In this document: positions 23,591 to 36,082 of the stretch, in pieces
How the letters are laid out: the number at the start of each line of letters is the position of its first letter
How positions within the stretch are numbered: the first letter of the stretch is position 1
Origin: Delphinapterus leucas
Taxonomy: Eukaryota; Chordata; Mammalia; Artiodactyla; Monodontidae
Assembly (NCBI RefSeq): GCF_002288925.2
Contig: NW_022098001.1
Location: 15,459,044 to 15,523,043, forward strand
Direction of reading: 5' to 3'
Length of the DNA: 64,000 nt
The notes under the pieces: generated by a model
Told to the model about the DNA's origin: nothing
Databases searched by the model: none
The model's input: only the letters and a program-made list of their open reading frames with translations
Position numbers and translations under genes: made by a program

Positions 23591-24679
23591 TTTCTGAGAG
23601 CTATGACTCTAAGAAGGTTGAACCAAATGGACATGACCCAGATTTGGCCTGTGACCCAATTATTTGCTCCAAATTGTCATGTAAGGAAACTTCTCTTTTC
23701 TTACTCTTTCTTTTACTACTAATGGGCATTTCACACTAAAACTTCAGCAATAGTTCTTTGATAACATGTCCTCATCATTCACAACCCTGGTCCTAGGACT
23801 CCCCTAACTCCTATTCATCTAAAGTCTTTTAAGCATCCATTATCTGCAAGAGAAATCAGCAATAACTTGTTCTCAAGGATTTTGATTGTGTTCCTTACAC
23901 TGTTCTTATTTATTTACATTGTTGACACTCCATCTACTGATTGTGAGTGTCTGCTCTGTTAGTTCTGTGTTTTATAGAAAGTTAAGGTCCTTCTACTTAC
24001 TATTGAACTGCATTCCATAGGTCCTCAAAGTGCAACTCGTTGAAACCCTGTTTTAGCTATCATCCTTTTTGCTGCAGGGAAAACTTGAAAGGAAACAGCT
24101 CAGCTTAGGCTGGTGGTGAGAGATGAATTTTCTAGGGTAGAGAAGGATGATGGCACACATTGATTAAAGCCAGGGTGATGCAGGTTTATAATTTCTTTTA
24201 AGTTAAATCTTCACTGGCACTTTATTTACTGGCACTTGGCTTGAAGTGAAAAATAAGCACACTCAACAGCCATTGACAAATATAAACATAAAAAACGAAG
24301 CCGATAGTTTAGGCCTAAAAGGACAGCCAATATCTAATGTTCCCAGTTACTTTCTTTTTTTCCCGATCACTAGCCTGTTTGATCCAACATTTTTTTCAGC
24401 TTCTAAGTCTATACTGCTTCAGCTGACTCTGGGATCCAAGTATCCAATGATAATGTGTCATCAGAGCCAGAAAACTTGCACTTTAGAAAGTACTTTCACT
24501 TTGCTGCATCTGATTCATACCAGATGCTCTTCAAGATCTGATGACATGACATGACATTAAGTTCTCAACATCTAGGCTCTCTTTGCTTGATCTTGGTGAA
24601 GCTTGACTAGATTTCAATGGTTGTGAGCAAACACCAGAACAGGTTTTGTTATTTTTTTATTCTCTCTCTTTCTTTTCAG

Positions 24680-24780
24680 CTAATGTTTATCAAGAGCTAA
24701 TTTACTGCCAAGCATTGTGCTAAGTATTTTGCATGCATTGTCTCATTTAATGTTTACAGCAACCTTGGGCACTTAGCCCA
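24680..24780 (-). mobile_element. MIR/L2-type fragment
   Basis: The plus strand reads CTGCCAAGCATTGTGCTAAG, then TTTTGCATGCATTGTCTCAT and TTTAATGTTTACAGCAACC, the antisense of the MIR 3' half. A related L2 origin cannot be excluded. Confidence 0.6.
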
Positions 24781-25101
24781 TGGCTATTGTATCTGACACT
24801 TTCCTTCCCTCTAAGCTGACTGGTCTAATAGTACACAAGGTGCTCAAGGCCACTGCATTATTCTCTGGAGGGCTGAGTCAGCAGAGGGATGGGCTCTTGT
24901 GGGTCAGTTGAGCTTGTTCCCAAACCTGTTTTTCAGATGTTATTCTTGTTGGAATTATAATAATTGATTAAATATTATGGAAAATGAGGATATATAGATG
25001 GGAAAGAAAGAGGTTTTTTTTCTCTTTTATGAAAACGAAGTTGAATGTTTAGAAAGTCTTAATAAGAGAAGTCACTACCAAATTGATATTAAATTTAGTG
25101 T

Positions 25102-25118
25102 GGGGGGGGGGGGGGGGG
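25102..25118 (+). repeat. (G)17 homopolymer
   Basis: An uninterrupted run of 17 G flanked by TGT and AAATGC, in AT-rich surroundings. Its length in the assembly may be unreliable. Confidence 0.95.
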
Positions 25119-25199
25119 AAATGCAGAAGGATTTTGCACTTAGATTGTTTTACGAATGTAAAACAATCTGTTCTGTTTCTCTTTAAAGAAAGTAAAATG

Positions 25200-25326
25200 G
25201 GATGGTGGTGGGATGAATTGGGAGATTGGGATTGACATATATACACTAATATGTATACAATAGATAACTAATATGCATACAATAGATAACTAATAAGAAC
25301 CTGCTGTATAAAAAAATAAAATAAAT
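25200..25326 (+). mobile_element. L1 3'-end fragment with internal 22-bp repeat
   Basis: GGGATGAATTGGGAGATTGG, GATTGACATATATACACTA and TAAGAACCTGCTGTAT match, in sense, the 3' region present antisense in L1-E (38330-38450). It ends in an A-rich tail. A 22-bp unit (ATACAATAGATAACTAAT at 25255-25272 and 25277-25294) is duplicated. GAAAGTAAAA before and AAAGTAAAA after the element may be the target-site duplication, but the sequence is low-complexity. Confidence 0.65.
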
Positions 25327-25554
25327 TTCAAAAGAAAAGTAAAACGAAATTATAGAAACATTATGGGTGTGGTTTATGCAAGGAAGGAAAAAAAGGGTCT
25401 TAGTACTATTTCATAAGCTTGATGAATATTTCTTTATGTTTTAAGTTATAAAATAATTTAGGTGTGTTTGTATCATTTTAGGACTCCTCTTTTAACTGAC
25501 ATTTTGCTTGTGTAACTAATTCCAGGCCTGAATGAGGCAGGATAAGGAGCCCGC

Positions 25555-25615
25555 AACAACATTATGGCATTTTACAGATGTAGAAACTGAAGCTTAGAGA
25601 AGTTGTTTTACTTAT
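25555..25615 (-). mobile_element. Short MIR fragment
   Basis: CATTTTACAGATGTAGAAAC and TGAAGCTTAGAGAAGTTG are the antisense of the MIR CTCAGTTTCCTCATCTGTAA block. Confidence 0.6.
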
Positions 25616-25881
25616 TTTCTTTTCCCAGACAATTCATGATATCCTATGGGATAGTGCAAAGCTAGGATCGGGTATACATGTCTTATATGTCAGGAAATTG
25701 CTTGTGTCGAAAACCCGTGTCAAGATTTTTTTAAACTTTATACTGGTGCCGAAAACCATTTTTGATGATGAGTGTAACCAAATCTAAAATATTGTAACAT
25801 TACAATTAAAATAGTCAAGAATGTTTAGTGAAAAAAGCAGGTTATAAATATTTAATGTAATACAAATCCTATTTCAGGGAG

Positions 25882-25885
<4 letters not shown>

Positions 25886-25921
<36 letters not shown>
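25886..25921. repeat. (TA)n microsatellite
   Basis: About 17-18 uninterrupted TA units, likely to melt easily. Confidence 0.97.
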
Positions 25922-25923
<2 letters not shown>

Positions 25924-27919
25924 TTGTATGTTTTAGATTATCATCACCATCGAATACATATAACTCCACATAAAGTAGACTGAAAGAATTTATGCCAGGT
26001 GTTAATGATTGTTTTTATTTCTGAATGGTAAGAGGAGAGATTCTTAATTTTGCTTTTCAATATTTTTCAAACTTGCCTCTATACACACATATTTTTATGA
26101 TTAAAATGTTCTAAAAAATGAATCATGGGCTTGATTTGTTCCTTCTCCCTTTACCCTAAAAATCTGCTGTTTGGCCTATTATTACTGTCACCTTAATAAT
26201 GGAAGCATGGAGTCACAAATCTTCTACAATATTTTCCCTTTGTCTGGCTTTCTGGACAAATTGCTTTAAAAAAATAGCCTTCCATTCTGACCTGCTTTTC
26301 TCTGATACCTGACAATTCGTCTCAGATGTTTCTCTCCTGGGTCTACCAGTGCCTTATCAGTACTGCGTTCAGAAGAATTGAATGCAGTATGGGTTGATTT
26401 AACAAAGCTTCTGTCATCCTAGATCTCTATTATATGTAAGATTATAAGAAGTCTCCTCTCTTGTGACCTGGAATGGCCTAGCTAGAATGAATAATTCACC
26501 ATATAGTCTTCTCTACTCAACTATTTATGCTTTACCTTTTTTAAAATGGAGGTTTTTCTAACAAATGAAAAAAAAATGGGTGAACAAGTTTTCAGATTTT
26601 ATTTCTTATATACATTTAGTAGATTCTTGAGCTATATAAATGTGCAAATGAAAGTTGTCTCTTCCTGTCCACCTCGTTTTCTCTGTGCAATTCATTTAGT
26701 TATGTCTCTGTCTTTTCTTTTTGATGTAACAATTGCTGATATGAGGATGAAATGTAACATTACTTGTCTGGAATCTAACTGAGTGAAGTATGCCTGAAGA
26801 ATGCAGTGATCAGGGCGAGGGGGATGTTTCTATGTCAAAAACAGTTTGTTTGTTTGTTTTTTTATCAGCATTGATAGAAAAATTGCCAGCCAGTACACAG
26901 AGCTTTTAGTTAAAGACAAACAAAAAAGTCTGAAGTTATAGTTTTCCACAGGAACATGATAATAATTCATTAAACTCTAACAATTTAATCCAGGAGTCAG
27001 TGATGGTGGGGGGCCTCTGTGTGAAGCATAGAAAAAAATCTCTCTGAGGTTTGGTGCAATTTTCTTGCTTTTTAATCTGGCACTCAGGGTGTTTCCAATC
27101 ATCCTGGCTTCACAGTTGGGAGTTTTTCCTCGGTGTTCTCAGAGACTGTAGAAGGAATGATAAAACAGCTGTTGTCAGGCTGCGTGAGAATTCATCTCTT
27201 CCCTCACAATAGGAGAGCGAGATACAGATGTTGTTTAATAAAGAATTTAAGAGACAAGTTCAGCCTGTCCAGTCTGGACAAACCCAAGGCTGTAATTGCT
27301 CAAGTAAGGGACACATGTTGTCCCCAGAGAGGATTCTCCTTGACTTCTCTGGCTTTTCTGCCTGAGCCCTTCAAGAGGTGGGCATAATGATGTCTGTAGA
27401 TATATATTGATGTGTGTATGGGTAAACAGGGATGGTGGCAGGTGGCAGATTTGAGAGTCACAAAATGTTTCATGAACTTTTCCTTTGTTTTCTAAATTTA
27501 AGACACTTACGGCATAAGAATAGCACTGAGAGTTCAGTCTTTGACTTTTCTTGAACAATCCAATACTGATTGCTAATCCACCTACCAATCAAGAACTCGG
27601 AGGCAAACGGAAAACACGTGAGGATGAACCAAATACCTTACTCGTTATAGAGGTTTCATGAGTTTAGAACAAGGGAGAGTTCACACGAATGATCTCTCGG
27701 GACAGCATCCGAAAATTTCTGCTAACAGTAAACGGATCCACAGAGGCCTGATTCTACTCTTGGTCTAGCAGGTGATGAAGGCTCCCCCGGCCACGGAAGC
27801 TCAGGGCTTTATCCTTTCCAAGGATTAGGCGCTTGTTCACTTTGGTGAGCAAACAAATCACAAGCTACTGTAATAAGAGCTCTCATGAAAAGAATCTCAG
27901 AGGATGAGAAAGTTTCATT

Positions 27920-29018
27920 TTTGTGAAGTACTATCACTTTTGTCTATTTTTAAATGTAAAACTAAAATATTCTCATTAATAAAAAGAAAAAAATAAAAGA
28001 GAAATGACGTATCTTTGAATTGAAATCCCATCATCCAAAGGTAATTATTGTCTTGGTGTCCTTTTTCCATACTGTTTCTTACACATGTATAACTCCCCCA
28101 ACACACATACACTTTAGTTTTTTTACATAATAATGGAACAATTACATTCACATCATTTAATAATCTGCTACTGTCACTTGATAATACCATGGTCATTATT
28201 TCATGTGCATACATTAAGCCTATCACATAGTTTTAAATAACCACATAGTAATCAATTGTATGGATTTATCATTAGTTATTAAGCTGATTCCCTACAGATG
28301 GACATTTAGTTTGTTTCCACTATTCTGCTACACACTCTATGCTGAATACCTTTGCCATCCTTTCTTAATCCCACACATTTGACAAATTACATTAGGAGAT
28401 AGAATTTCTGGGAAAAAAATTGATAGCTATAGCCAAACTGTCACCTAAAGATGTTAAACCAATTTTTGTTCCTGCCAATAGTGTATGAGAATGACTGTGT
28501 GCCCTCAAATGCTTGCCAACATTACATTTTGTGTTTTTAAAAAATCTATATTAATCTGTTAAATTAAACATATTATCAGTTCATTGTCCTAATTTGCATT
28601 TATTTTATTACTAATAAGATAGATCATCTTTTATACACTTGAATGCCATTTGTATTCTTTCTTTTACAATCTGCCTCCTCATAACTTTTGTTCATTTTCA
28701 TATTGAGCTGTTTATATTTTCACTATTGATCTTTAAATTTCTTTATATTATAAGCATATTAATTATTTTGTCATAAATTCTCTCCCCTAACCTCGAATTT
28801 GTCAACTGACTTTCTTTTTTTCTTCATTCTTATTTGGTAAAATCTAGTGATATTTTCCTTTGAGGTTTAACCTTTTATTTTTATGTGTGGAAATTTTATA
28901 ATTCTTAGAGCAATTCAGTATTCATGTGTATTTAATGTAATGATTTAGTTCATCTAGGATTTATTTTGATGTATGGATCTAACTTGATATTATCTGTATA
29001 ATCAATTTCCCCAATACT
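27920..29018 (-). mobile_element. Ancient L1M-type element, antisense, 3' portion
   Basis: The plus strand carries the antisense order of an old L1 3'UTR and ORF2 C-terminal region: CACATAGTAATCAATTGTATGG, ACAGATGGACATTTAGTTTG, TTTCTGGGAAAAAAATTGAT, CCAATAGTGTATGAGAATGA, CTTGCCAACATTACATTTTG and TCATTGTCCTAATTTGCATT. It is heavily diverged, with no open frame, and continues after an interruption at 29411. Confidence 0.72.
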
Positions 29019-29076
29019 TTTTAAATTGAGATATAATTCACATAAAATCCACCATTTTCAAGTGTACAATTCGGTG
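29019..29076 (-). mobile_element. Short L1M 3'-end fragment
   Basis: TTGAGATATAATTCACATAA, then AAATCCACCATTTTCAAGTG and TACAATTCGGTG, is a well-known antisense L1M 3'-end phrase. It interrupts the older L1M at 27920-29820 together with the adjacent SINE. Confidence 0.6.
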
Positions 29077-29410
29077 TTTTTTTAAAAAATAAATTTATTT
29101 ATTTATTTTTGGCTGTGTTGAGTCTTTTTTGCTGCTTACGGGCTTTTCTCTAGTTGCGGCGAGCAGGGGCTACTCTTCGCTGTGGTGCCTAGGCTTCTCA
29201 TTGTGGTGGCTCCCCTTGTTGCAGAGCCTGGGCTTTAGGTGCACGGGCTTCAATAGTTGTGGCTCGTGGGCTCTAGAGTGCAGGCTCATTAGTTGTGGCG
29301 CATGGGCTTAGTTGCTCCGTGGCATGTGGGATCTTCCTGGACCAGGGTTCAAATCCGTGTCCCCTGAATTGGCAGGTGGATTCTTAACCACTGCACCACC
29401 AGGGAAGTCC
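29077..29410 (-). mobile_element. CHR-type tRNA-derived SINE, long form
   Basis: On the minus strand it begins GGACTTCCCTGGTGGTGCAG (A-box region), has a B-box-like GGTTTGAACCC, and continues through GTGGGATC-type and CGGGCTT-type units to an AAATAAATAAAT tail (about 29080-29115 on plus). It is about 330 bp and holds extra middle units (GGGGCTACTCTTCGCTGTGG) that the four shorter copies lack, resembling the CHR-1 form. Its substitutions suggest it is older than the others. No clear target-site duplication. Confidence 0.85.
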
Positions 29411-29820
29411 CTCAAATGACTTTTTAAGAACTTTGTTAATGATGTTTTGTGTCAAACAGAAACTTTAAAAATGATTATTATCAAATCTATCCATCTCTTT
29501 CCTTCATGAATTCTATCTTTGGTATAATTTCTAGCCCAAGATTTTATAAATTTCATTTGTATTTTCTTCTAGTACCTCTATTACTTATTTGTTACTATTT
29601 GAATCTTTAATCTAACTAGAATGTTTCATACATTCCAGTATACAAGATGGGTTAGAAACTCAACAACTTTTTCTCCTTAAACGGTTAGCCAGGGTCTCCA
29701 TCATTACTAAATTTTCCATTATTTCATTATTGTTTTGAGGTGCTTTATCAGATTATAAATTCTGATACATACTGGTTCTATTTCTGAAATTACTCTTCTG
29801 TTAATTCATCTATTCTTCTT
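29411..29820 (-). mobile_element. Ancient L1M-type element, continued (ORF2 C-terminal region)
   Basis: Antisense L1 phrases continue beyond the SINE, such as ACTCAACAACTTTTTCTCC, GGTTAGCCAGGGTCTCCATC and TTCATTTGTATTTTCTTCTA. Probably the same old element as 27920-29018. Confidence 0.5.
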
Positions 29821-30075
29821 TTTTAGGTTGAGATTTATTTTTTACTTTTAACATTGTGATTCAATATACATAAAATTCACCATTTTAACCATGTTTAAGT
29901 GTACAATTCTATGGCATTAAGTACGTTCAGATAGTTGTGCAACAATCCATCTACTCTTATACCAGCACCATACCCTTTCAAAAACTGAAACAGAATACAG
30001 TGAATAACTGAAGGATATATCCTTTTATCTATTCAGCCATTACACTACACCACCTTTTCACAGTTATGAACAGTG
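29821..30075 (-). mobile_element. L1M 3'-end fragment
   Basis: ATACATAAAATTCACCATTT, then TAACCATGTTTAAGTGTACA, ATTCTATGGCATTAAGTACG and GTTGTGCAACAATCCATCTA form the standard antisense L1M 3'-end order. Confidence 0.7.
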
Positions 30076-30094
30076 CCACCTTTTCACAGTTAGA

Positions 30095-30300
30095 ACATGT
30101 GCCTGTACTTGAATCCAGCCCTGGCACTTACAAAGTATGTAATCACAAGCAAATTATCCAACTCTTTCTTAAATAACTCATGCATTGATTTCTTCCTGTG
30201 TAAAATGAAAAAAAAAAAACTTACCTCACAGTGTTGTTGTTTAAAGTTCTTCTTGCCAGGCCTGGAATATAGTATACTCAATGATGAATGTTAGTTTATA
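30095..30300 (+). mobile_element. MIR SINE
   Basis: GTACTTGAATCCAGCCCTGG (diverged B-box and core), CACTTACAAAGTATGTAATC, TCTTCCTGTGTAAAATGAAA, then CTCACAGTGTTGTTGTTTAA and GCCTGGAATATAGTATACTC follow the full MIR order. A run of 12 A at about 30209-30220 sits within it. Confidence 0.75.
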
Positions 30301-30973
30301 ATAGAAAGTCATTTAGGACATGGTCATGCTCATGATTTTGCTTATGACTTAATTGGAGAGATTAACTATAGACATAAGAAGGGAGATGACTTCATGACAC
30401 ACCACAAAGTAAATGTGTACGTTCAAACCCTTCCTTCTACTGGGAGGCAGACTCTGGACCACTGTGGCAGAGACAGAGGTGTGAATAAGGCAGCTGGCTG
30501 CTCAAGTCAGACATTTCAAGGTGGGAGTGGGTTGGTGTGAACATTAATGTCCAGGAATTCATTCTCAGGGTGGAGTCAGTTCGGATCTGGAGTACCAAGT
30601 AACACCCGCTAAATATATGTTTTGAATGTTACCTGATCTGAGAAGATGCACTACCTTAATGAAACAGACCGGTCCAGAAAGTATGGACATCTGTCTTCTG
30701 CTGGCCATTTTTATAAGCACAGCACAATCTCTTCCCTCATTTTTTATGTCTACCAATCACTATTATGCCCAGGTTTCCCAAATCAGATGGGTGGTGTGTA
30801 CTGCAAGTACCCAGATGCAGTTGTAACTTATTGAGTGCCCTCTCCCTCATGGAGTATGAGTCCCCTAAACTGTTTATGAATATGGATTTCAGGACTGCAA
30901 GGCCTGCCTTTACTACCCTATGTGACACTAAAACAGCTTGATGTGACTTATACTAATTTCCTTTTCTATCCCT

Positions 30974-30987
30974 TAACCACCTATTTC
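30974..30987. repeat. Left target-site duplication of L1-D
   Basis: TAACCACCTATTTC, identical to 38036-38049 on the other side of L1-D. On the element side it is followed by T-rich sequence, the reverse of the L1 A-rich tail. Confidence 0.88.
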
Positions 30988-31467
30988 CTTTTTATTTTTC
31001 GGAATTTTTATTTCTCTATTTATTTATTTATTTTAACATCTTTATTGGAGTATAATTGCTTTACATTGTTGTGCTAGTTTCTGCTGTATAACAAAGTGAA
31101 TCAGCTATATGTATATATATATCCTCATATCCCCACCCTCTTGTGTCGCCCTCCCACCCTCCCTATCCCACCCCTCTAGGTGGTCACAAAGCACCAAGCT
31201 GATTTCCCTGTGTTATGCAGCTGCTTCACACTAGCTATCTATTTTACATCTGGTAGTGTATATATGTCCATGCTGCTCTCTCACTTTGTCACAGCTTACA
31301 GTTCCCCCTCCCTGTGCCCACAAGTCCATTCTCTACGTCTGTGTCTTTATTCCTGTCCTGCCCCTAGGTTCTTCAGACACAATTATCTTTTTTTTAGACT
31401 ACATATATATGTGTTAGCATATGGTATTTGTTTTTCTCTCCATCCACTTCACTATAAATAACTCAAC

Positions 31468-34400
31468 TTAGTTTCTTTTTATGTCTGAGTAATATTCCAT
31501 TGTATATATGTGCCACATCTTCTTTATCCATTCATCTGATGATGGATACTTAAGTTGCTTCCATGTCCTGGCTATTGTAAATAGAGCTGCAATGAACATT
31601 GTGGTACATGACTCTTTTTGAATTATGGTTTTCTCAGGGTATATGCCCAGTAATTGGATTGCTGGGTCATATGGTAGTTTTATTTTTAGTTTTTTAAGGA
31701 ACCTCCATACTGTTCTCCATAGTGGCTGTATCAGTTTACATTCCCACCAACAGTGCAAGAGGGTTCCCTTTTCTCTACACCCACTCCAGCATTTATTGTT
31801 TGTAGATTTTTTGATGATGGCCATTCTGACTGGTGTGAGGTGATATCTCATTATAGTTTTGATTTGCGTTTCTCTAATGATTAGTGATGTTGAGCATCCT
31901 TTCATGTGCTTGTTGGCAATCTGAATATCTTCTTTGGAGAAACGTCTGTTTAGTCTTCTGCCCATTTTTGGATTGGGTTGTTTGTTTTTTTGATATTGAG
32001 CTGCATGAGCTGCTTGTATATTTTGGAGATTAATCCTTTGTCAGTTGCTTCATTTGCAAATATTTTCTCCCATAATGAGAGTTGTCTTTTCATCTTGTGT
32101 ATGATTTCCTGTGCTGTGCAAAAACTTTTAAGTTTCATTAGATCCCATTTGTTTATTTATTTTTTAATTTCCATTACTCTAGGAGGTGGGTCAAAAAGGA
32201 TCTTGCTGTGATTTATATCATAGAGTGTTCTCCCTATGTTTTCATCTAAAAGTTTTATAGTGTCTGGCCTTATATTTAGGTCTTTAATCCATTTTGAGTT
32301 TATTTTTGTGTATGGTGTTAGGGAGTGTTCTAATTTCATTCTTTTACATGTAGCTGTTCAGTTTTCCCAGAACCACTTATTGAAGAGGCTGTCTATTCTC
32401 CATTGTATATTCTTGCCTCCTTTATCAAAAATAAGGCGACCATATGTGTGTGGGTTTATCGCTGGGCTTTCTATCCTGTTCCATTGATCTATCTTTCTGT
32501 TTTTGTGCCAGTACCATACTGTCTTGATTACTGTAGCTTTGTAGTCTGAAATCAAGGAGCCTGATTCCTCCAGCTCCATTTTTCTTTCTCAAGATTGTTT
32601 TGCCTATTCAGGGTTTTATGTGTTTCCATATAAATTGTGAAATTTTTTGTTCTAGTTCTGTGAAAAATGCCATTGGTAGTTTGATAGAGATTGCATTGAA
32701 TCTGTAGATTGTTTTGGGAAGTATAGTCATTTTCACAATGTTGATTCTTCCAATCCAAGAGCATGGTATATTTCTCCATCTGTTTATATCATCTTTAATT
32801 TCTTTCATCAGTGTCTTATAGTTTTCTGCATACAGGCCTTTGTCTCCTTCAGTAGGTTTATCCCTAGGTATTTTATTCTTTTTTTTGCAATGGTAAATGG
32901 GAGTGTTTACTTAATTTCTCTTTCAGGTTTTTCATCATTAGTGTATAGGAATGCAAGAGATTTCTGTGCATTAATATTGTATTCTGCTACTTTACCAAAT
33001 TCATTGATTAGCTCTAGTAGTTTTCTGGTAGCATCTTTAGGATTCTCTATGTACAGTATCATGTCATCTGCAAACAGTGACAGCTTTACTTCTTTTCCGA
33101 TTTGGATTCCTTTTATTTCTTTTTCTTCTCTGATTGCTGTGGCTAAAACTCCCAAAACTATGTTGAATAACAGTGGTGAGAGTGGGCAGCCCTGTATTTT
33201 TCCTGACCTTAGGGGAAATGGTTTCAGTTTTTCACCACTGAGAACAATGTTGGCTGTGGGTTTGTCATATATAGCTTTTATTATGTTGAGGTAAGTTCCC
33301 CCTATGCCTACTTCCTGGAGGGTTTTTATCATAAATGAGTGTTGAAATTTGTCAAAAGCTTTCTCTGCATGTATTGAGCTGATCATATGGTTTTTATCCT
33401 TCAGTTTGTTAATATGGTGTGTCACATTGATTGATTTCCATATATTATAGAATCCTTGCATTCCTGGTATAATCCCTACTTGATCATGGTGTATGATCCT
33501 TTTAATGTGCTGTTGGATTCTGTTTGCTAGAATTTTGTTGAGGATTTTTACATCTATGTTTACCTTTGTTATTGGTTTTCTTTTTCTGTGACATGTTTGT
33601 CTGGTTTTGTTGTCAGGGTGATGGTAGCCTCATAGAATGAGTTTGGAGAGTGTTCCTCCCTCTGCTCTATTTTGGAAGAGTTTGAGAAGGTGGTGTTAAC
33701 TCTTGTCTAGAAGTTTGATAGAAGTCACGTGTGAATCCATGTGGTTGTGGGCTTTTGTTTGTTGGAAGATTTTTAATCACAGTCTCAATTTCAGTGCTTG
33801 TGATTGGTCTGTTTATATTTTCTATTTCTTCCTGGCTCAGTCTCAGAAGGTTGTGCTTTTCTAAGAATTTGTCCATTTCCTCCAGGTTATCCATGTTATT
33901 GGCATGTAGTTCCTTGTAGTAATCTCTCATGATCCTTTGTATTTCTGCAGCATGATTTGTTACTTCTCCTTTTTAATTTATAATTCTGCTGATTTGAGCC
34001 TTCTCCTTTTTTTTCTTGATGATTCTGGCTAATTGTTTATCAATTTTGTTTATCTTCTCAAAGAACCAGCTTTCAGTTTCATTGATCTTTGCTATTGTTT
34101 TCTTCATTTCTTTTTCATTTATTTCTGATCTGATCTTTATGAATTCTTTCCTTTCACTAACTTGGTTTTTTTGTTCTTCTTTCTTTAATTTCGGTAGGTG
34201 TAAGGTTAGGTTGTTTATTTGAGATGTTTTTTGTTTCTTGAGGTAGGATTGTATTGCTATAAACGTCCCTCTTAGAACTGCTTTTGCTGCATCCCATAGG
34301 TTTTGGGTTGACTTGTTTTCATTGTCATTTGTTTCTAGGTATTTGATTTCTTCAGTGATCTCTTGGTTATTTAGTAGCATAGTGTTTAGCCTCCATGTGT

Positions 34401-35134
34401 TTGTATTTTGTATAGTTTTTTTTCCCCTGTAGTTGATATCTAGTGTTGTAGTGTTGTGGTCAGAAAAGATGCTTGATACGATTTCAATTTTCTTAAATTT
34501 ACCAAGGCTTGATTTGTGACCCAAGATATGATCTATCCTGGAGGATGTTCCATGAGCACTTGAGAAGAAAGTGTATTCTGTTGATTTTGGATCGAATGTC
34601 TTATCAATTAAATCCATCTTGTTTAATGTGTCATTTAAAGCTTGTGTTTCCTTATTTATTTTCATTTTGGTGATCTGTTCATTGGTGAAAGTGGGGTGTT
34701 AAAGTCCCTTACTATTATTGTGTGTATTGTGTCAGTTTCCCATTTTATGGCTGTTAGCATTTGCCTTATGTATTGAGGTGCTCCTATGTTGGGTGCGTAA
34801 AGATTTACAAGTGTTATATCTTCTTCTGGATTGATCCCTTGATCATTATGTAGTGTTCTTTGTCTCTTGTAATAGTTTTTATTTTAAAGTCTGTTTTGTC
34901 TGATATGAGAATTGCTACTCCAGGTTTCTTTTGATTTCCAGTTGCATGGAATAACTTTTTCCATCCCCTCACTTTCTCTCTGTATGTGTCCCTAAGACTG
35001 AAGTGGGTCTCTTGTAGGCAGCATATCTACCAGTCTTGTTTTTGTGTCCATTCAGCCAGTCTATGTCTTTTGGTTAGAACATTTAACCCATTTACATTTA
35101 AGGTGGTTATCAATATATATGTTCCTATTACCAT
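31468..35134 (-). pseudogene. L1-D ORF2 remnant
   Basis: The start codon is at 35134-35132, 57 nt past the ORF1 stop. Open pieces in order are 34665-33973 (endonuclease C-terminal half through linker, SDH intact at 34456-34464), 33930-33667, 33461-32907 (RT core with [28 protein letters not shown] and an intact FADD box at 33063-33074), 32808-32552, 32339-32157 and 31965-31468 (C-terminal domain with [12 protein letters not shown]). It ends [14 protein letters not shown] at 31468, earlier than L1-C. The span of 3,667 nt is not a multiple of three, and several frameshifts separate the pieces, but the catalytic motifs are the best preserved of the four long copies. Confidence 0.9.
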
Positions 35135-35191
35135 TTTCTTAAATGTTTTGGGTTTTTATTGTAGGTCTTTTCCTTCTCTTGTGTTTCCTAC

Positions 35192-36082
35192 CTAGGGAAG
35201 TTCCTTTAATATTTGTTGTAAAGCTGGTTTGGTGGTGTGGAATTCTCTTGGCTTTTGCTTGTCTGTAAATGTGTTGATTTCTCCGTCGAATCTGAATGAG
35301 ATCTTTGCTGGGTAGAGTAATCTTGGTTGTAGGCTTTTCCCTTTCATCACTTTACATATGTCCTGCCACTCCCTTCTGGCTTGCAGAGTTTCTGCTGAAA
35401 GATCAGCTGTTAACCTTATGGGGATTCCCTTTTATGTTATTGGCTGCTTTTCCCTTGCTGCTTTTAACATTTTTTTCTTTGTATTTAATCTCTGATAGTT
35501 TGATTAATATGTATCAGTGTGTTTCTCCTTGGATTTATCCTGTATTGGACTCTCTGCACTTCCTGGACTTGATTGACTATTTTCTTTCCCATACTGGGGG
35601 AGTTCAACTATAATCTTTTCAAATATTTTCTCAGTCCCTTTCTTTTCCTTTTCTTCTTCTGGGACCCCTATAATTAGAATGTTGGTGCACTTATTGTTAT
35701 CCCAGAGGTCTCTGAGATTGTTCTCCATTCTTTTCATTCTTTTTTCTTTATTCTGCTCTGCAGTAGTTATTTCCACTATTTTATCTTCCAGGTCACTTAT
35801 CTGTTCTTCTGTCTGAGTTATTCTGCTATTGATTCCTTCTAGAGAATATTTAATTTCATTTACTGTGTTGTTCATCATTGTTTGTTTGCCCTTTAGTTCT
35901 TCTGGGTCCTTGTTAAACGTTTCTTGTATTTTCTCCTTTCTATTTGCAAGAGTTTGGATCATGTTTACTATCATTACTCTGAATTCTTTTTCAGGTAGAC
36001 TGCCTATTTCCTCTTCATTTATTTGATCTGGTGGGTTTTTCCCTTCCTCCTTCATCTGCTGTGTGTTTCTCTGTCTTCTCAT
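35192..36082 (-). pseudogene. L1-D ORF1 remnant
   Basis: The ATG at 36082-36080 (MRRQRNTQQMKEEGKNPPDQ) opens 192 codons, which include the coiled coil (ETFNKDPEELKGKQ) and the RRM start (NILIIGVPEEEKEKK). Near 35605 the sequence VELPQYGKENSQ replaces the VENFPNMGKEI-like sequence of L1-A because of an indel, and the frame ends at 35504. The whole span is 891 nt, 297 codons, so compensating indels keep the overall length. The usual LL-stop end is at 35194-35192. Confidence 0.88.

Larger units (their letters stand above)
23600..27900. other. AT-rich, mostly single-copy sequence
   Basis: No gene recognised. It contains MIR-like pieces, an L1 3'-end fragment, a G run and an (AT)n tract (listed separately). 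The parts 23600-24670, 26130-27100 and 27110-27900 match nothing I can name. Short open frames here are no longer than expected by chance. Confidence 0.55.
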
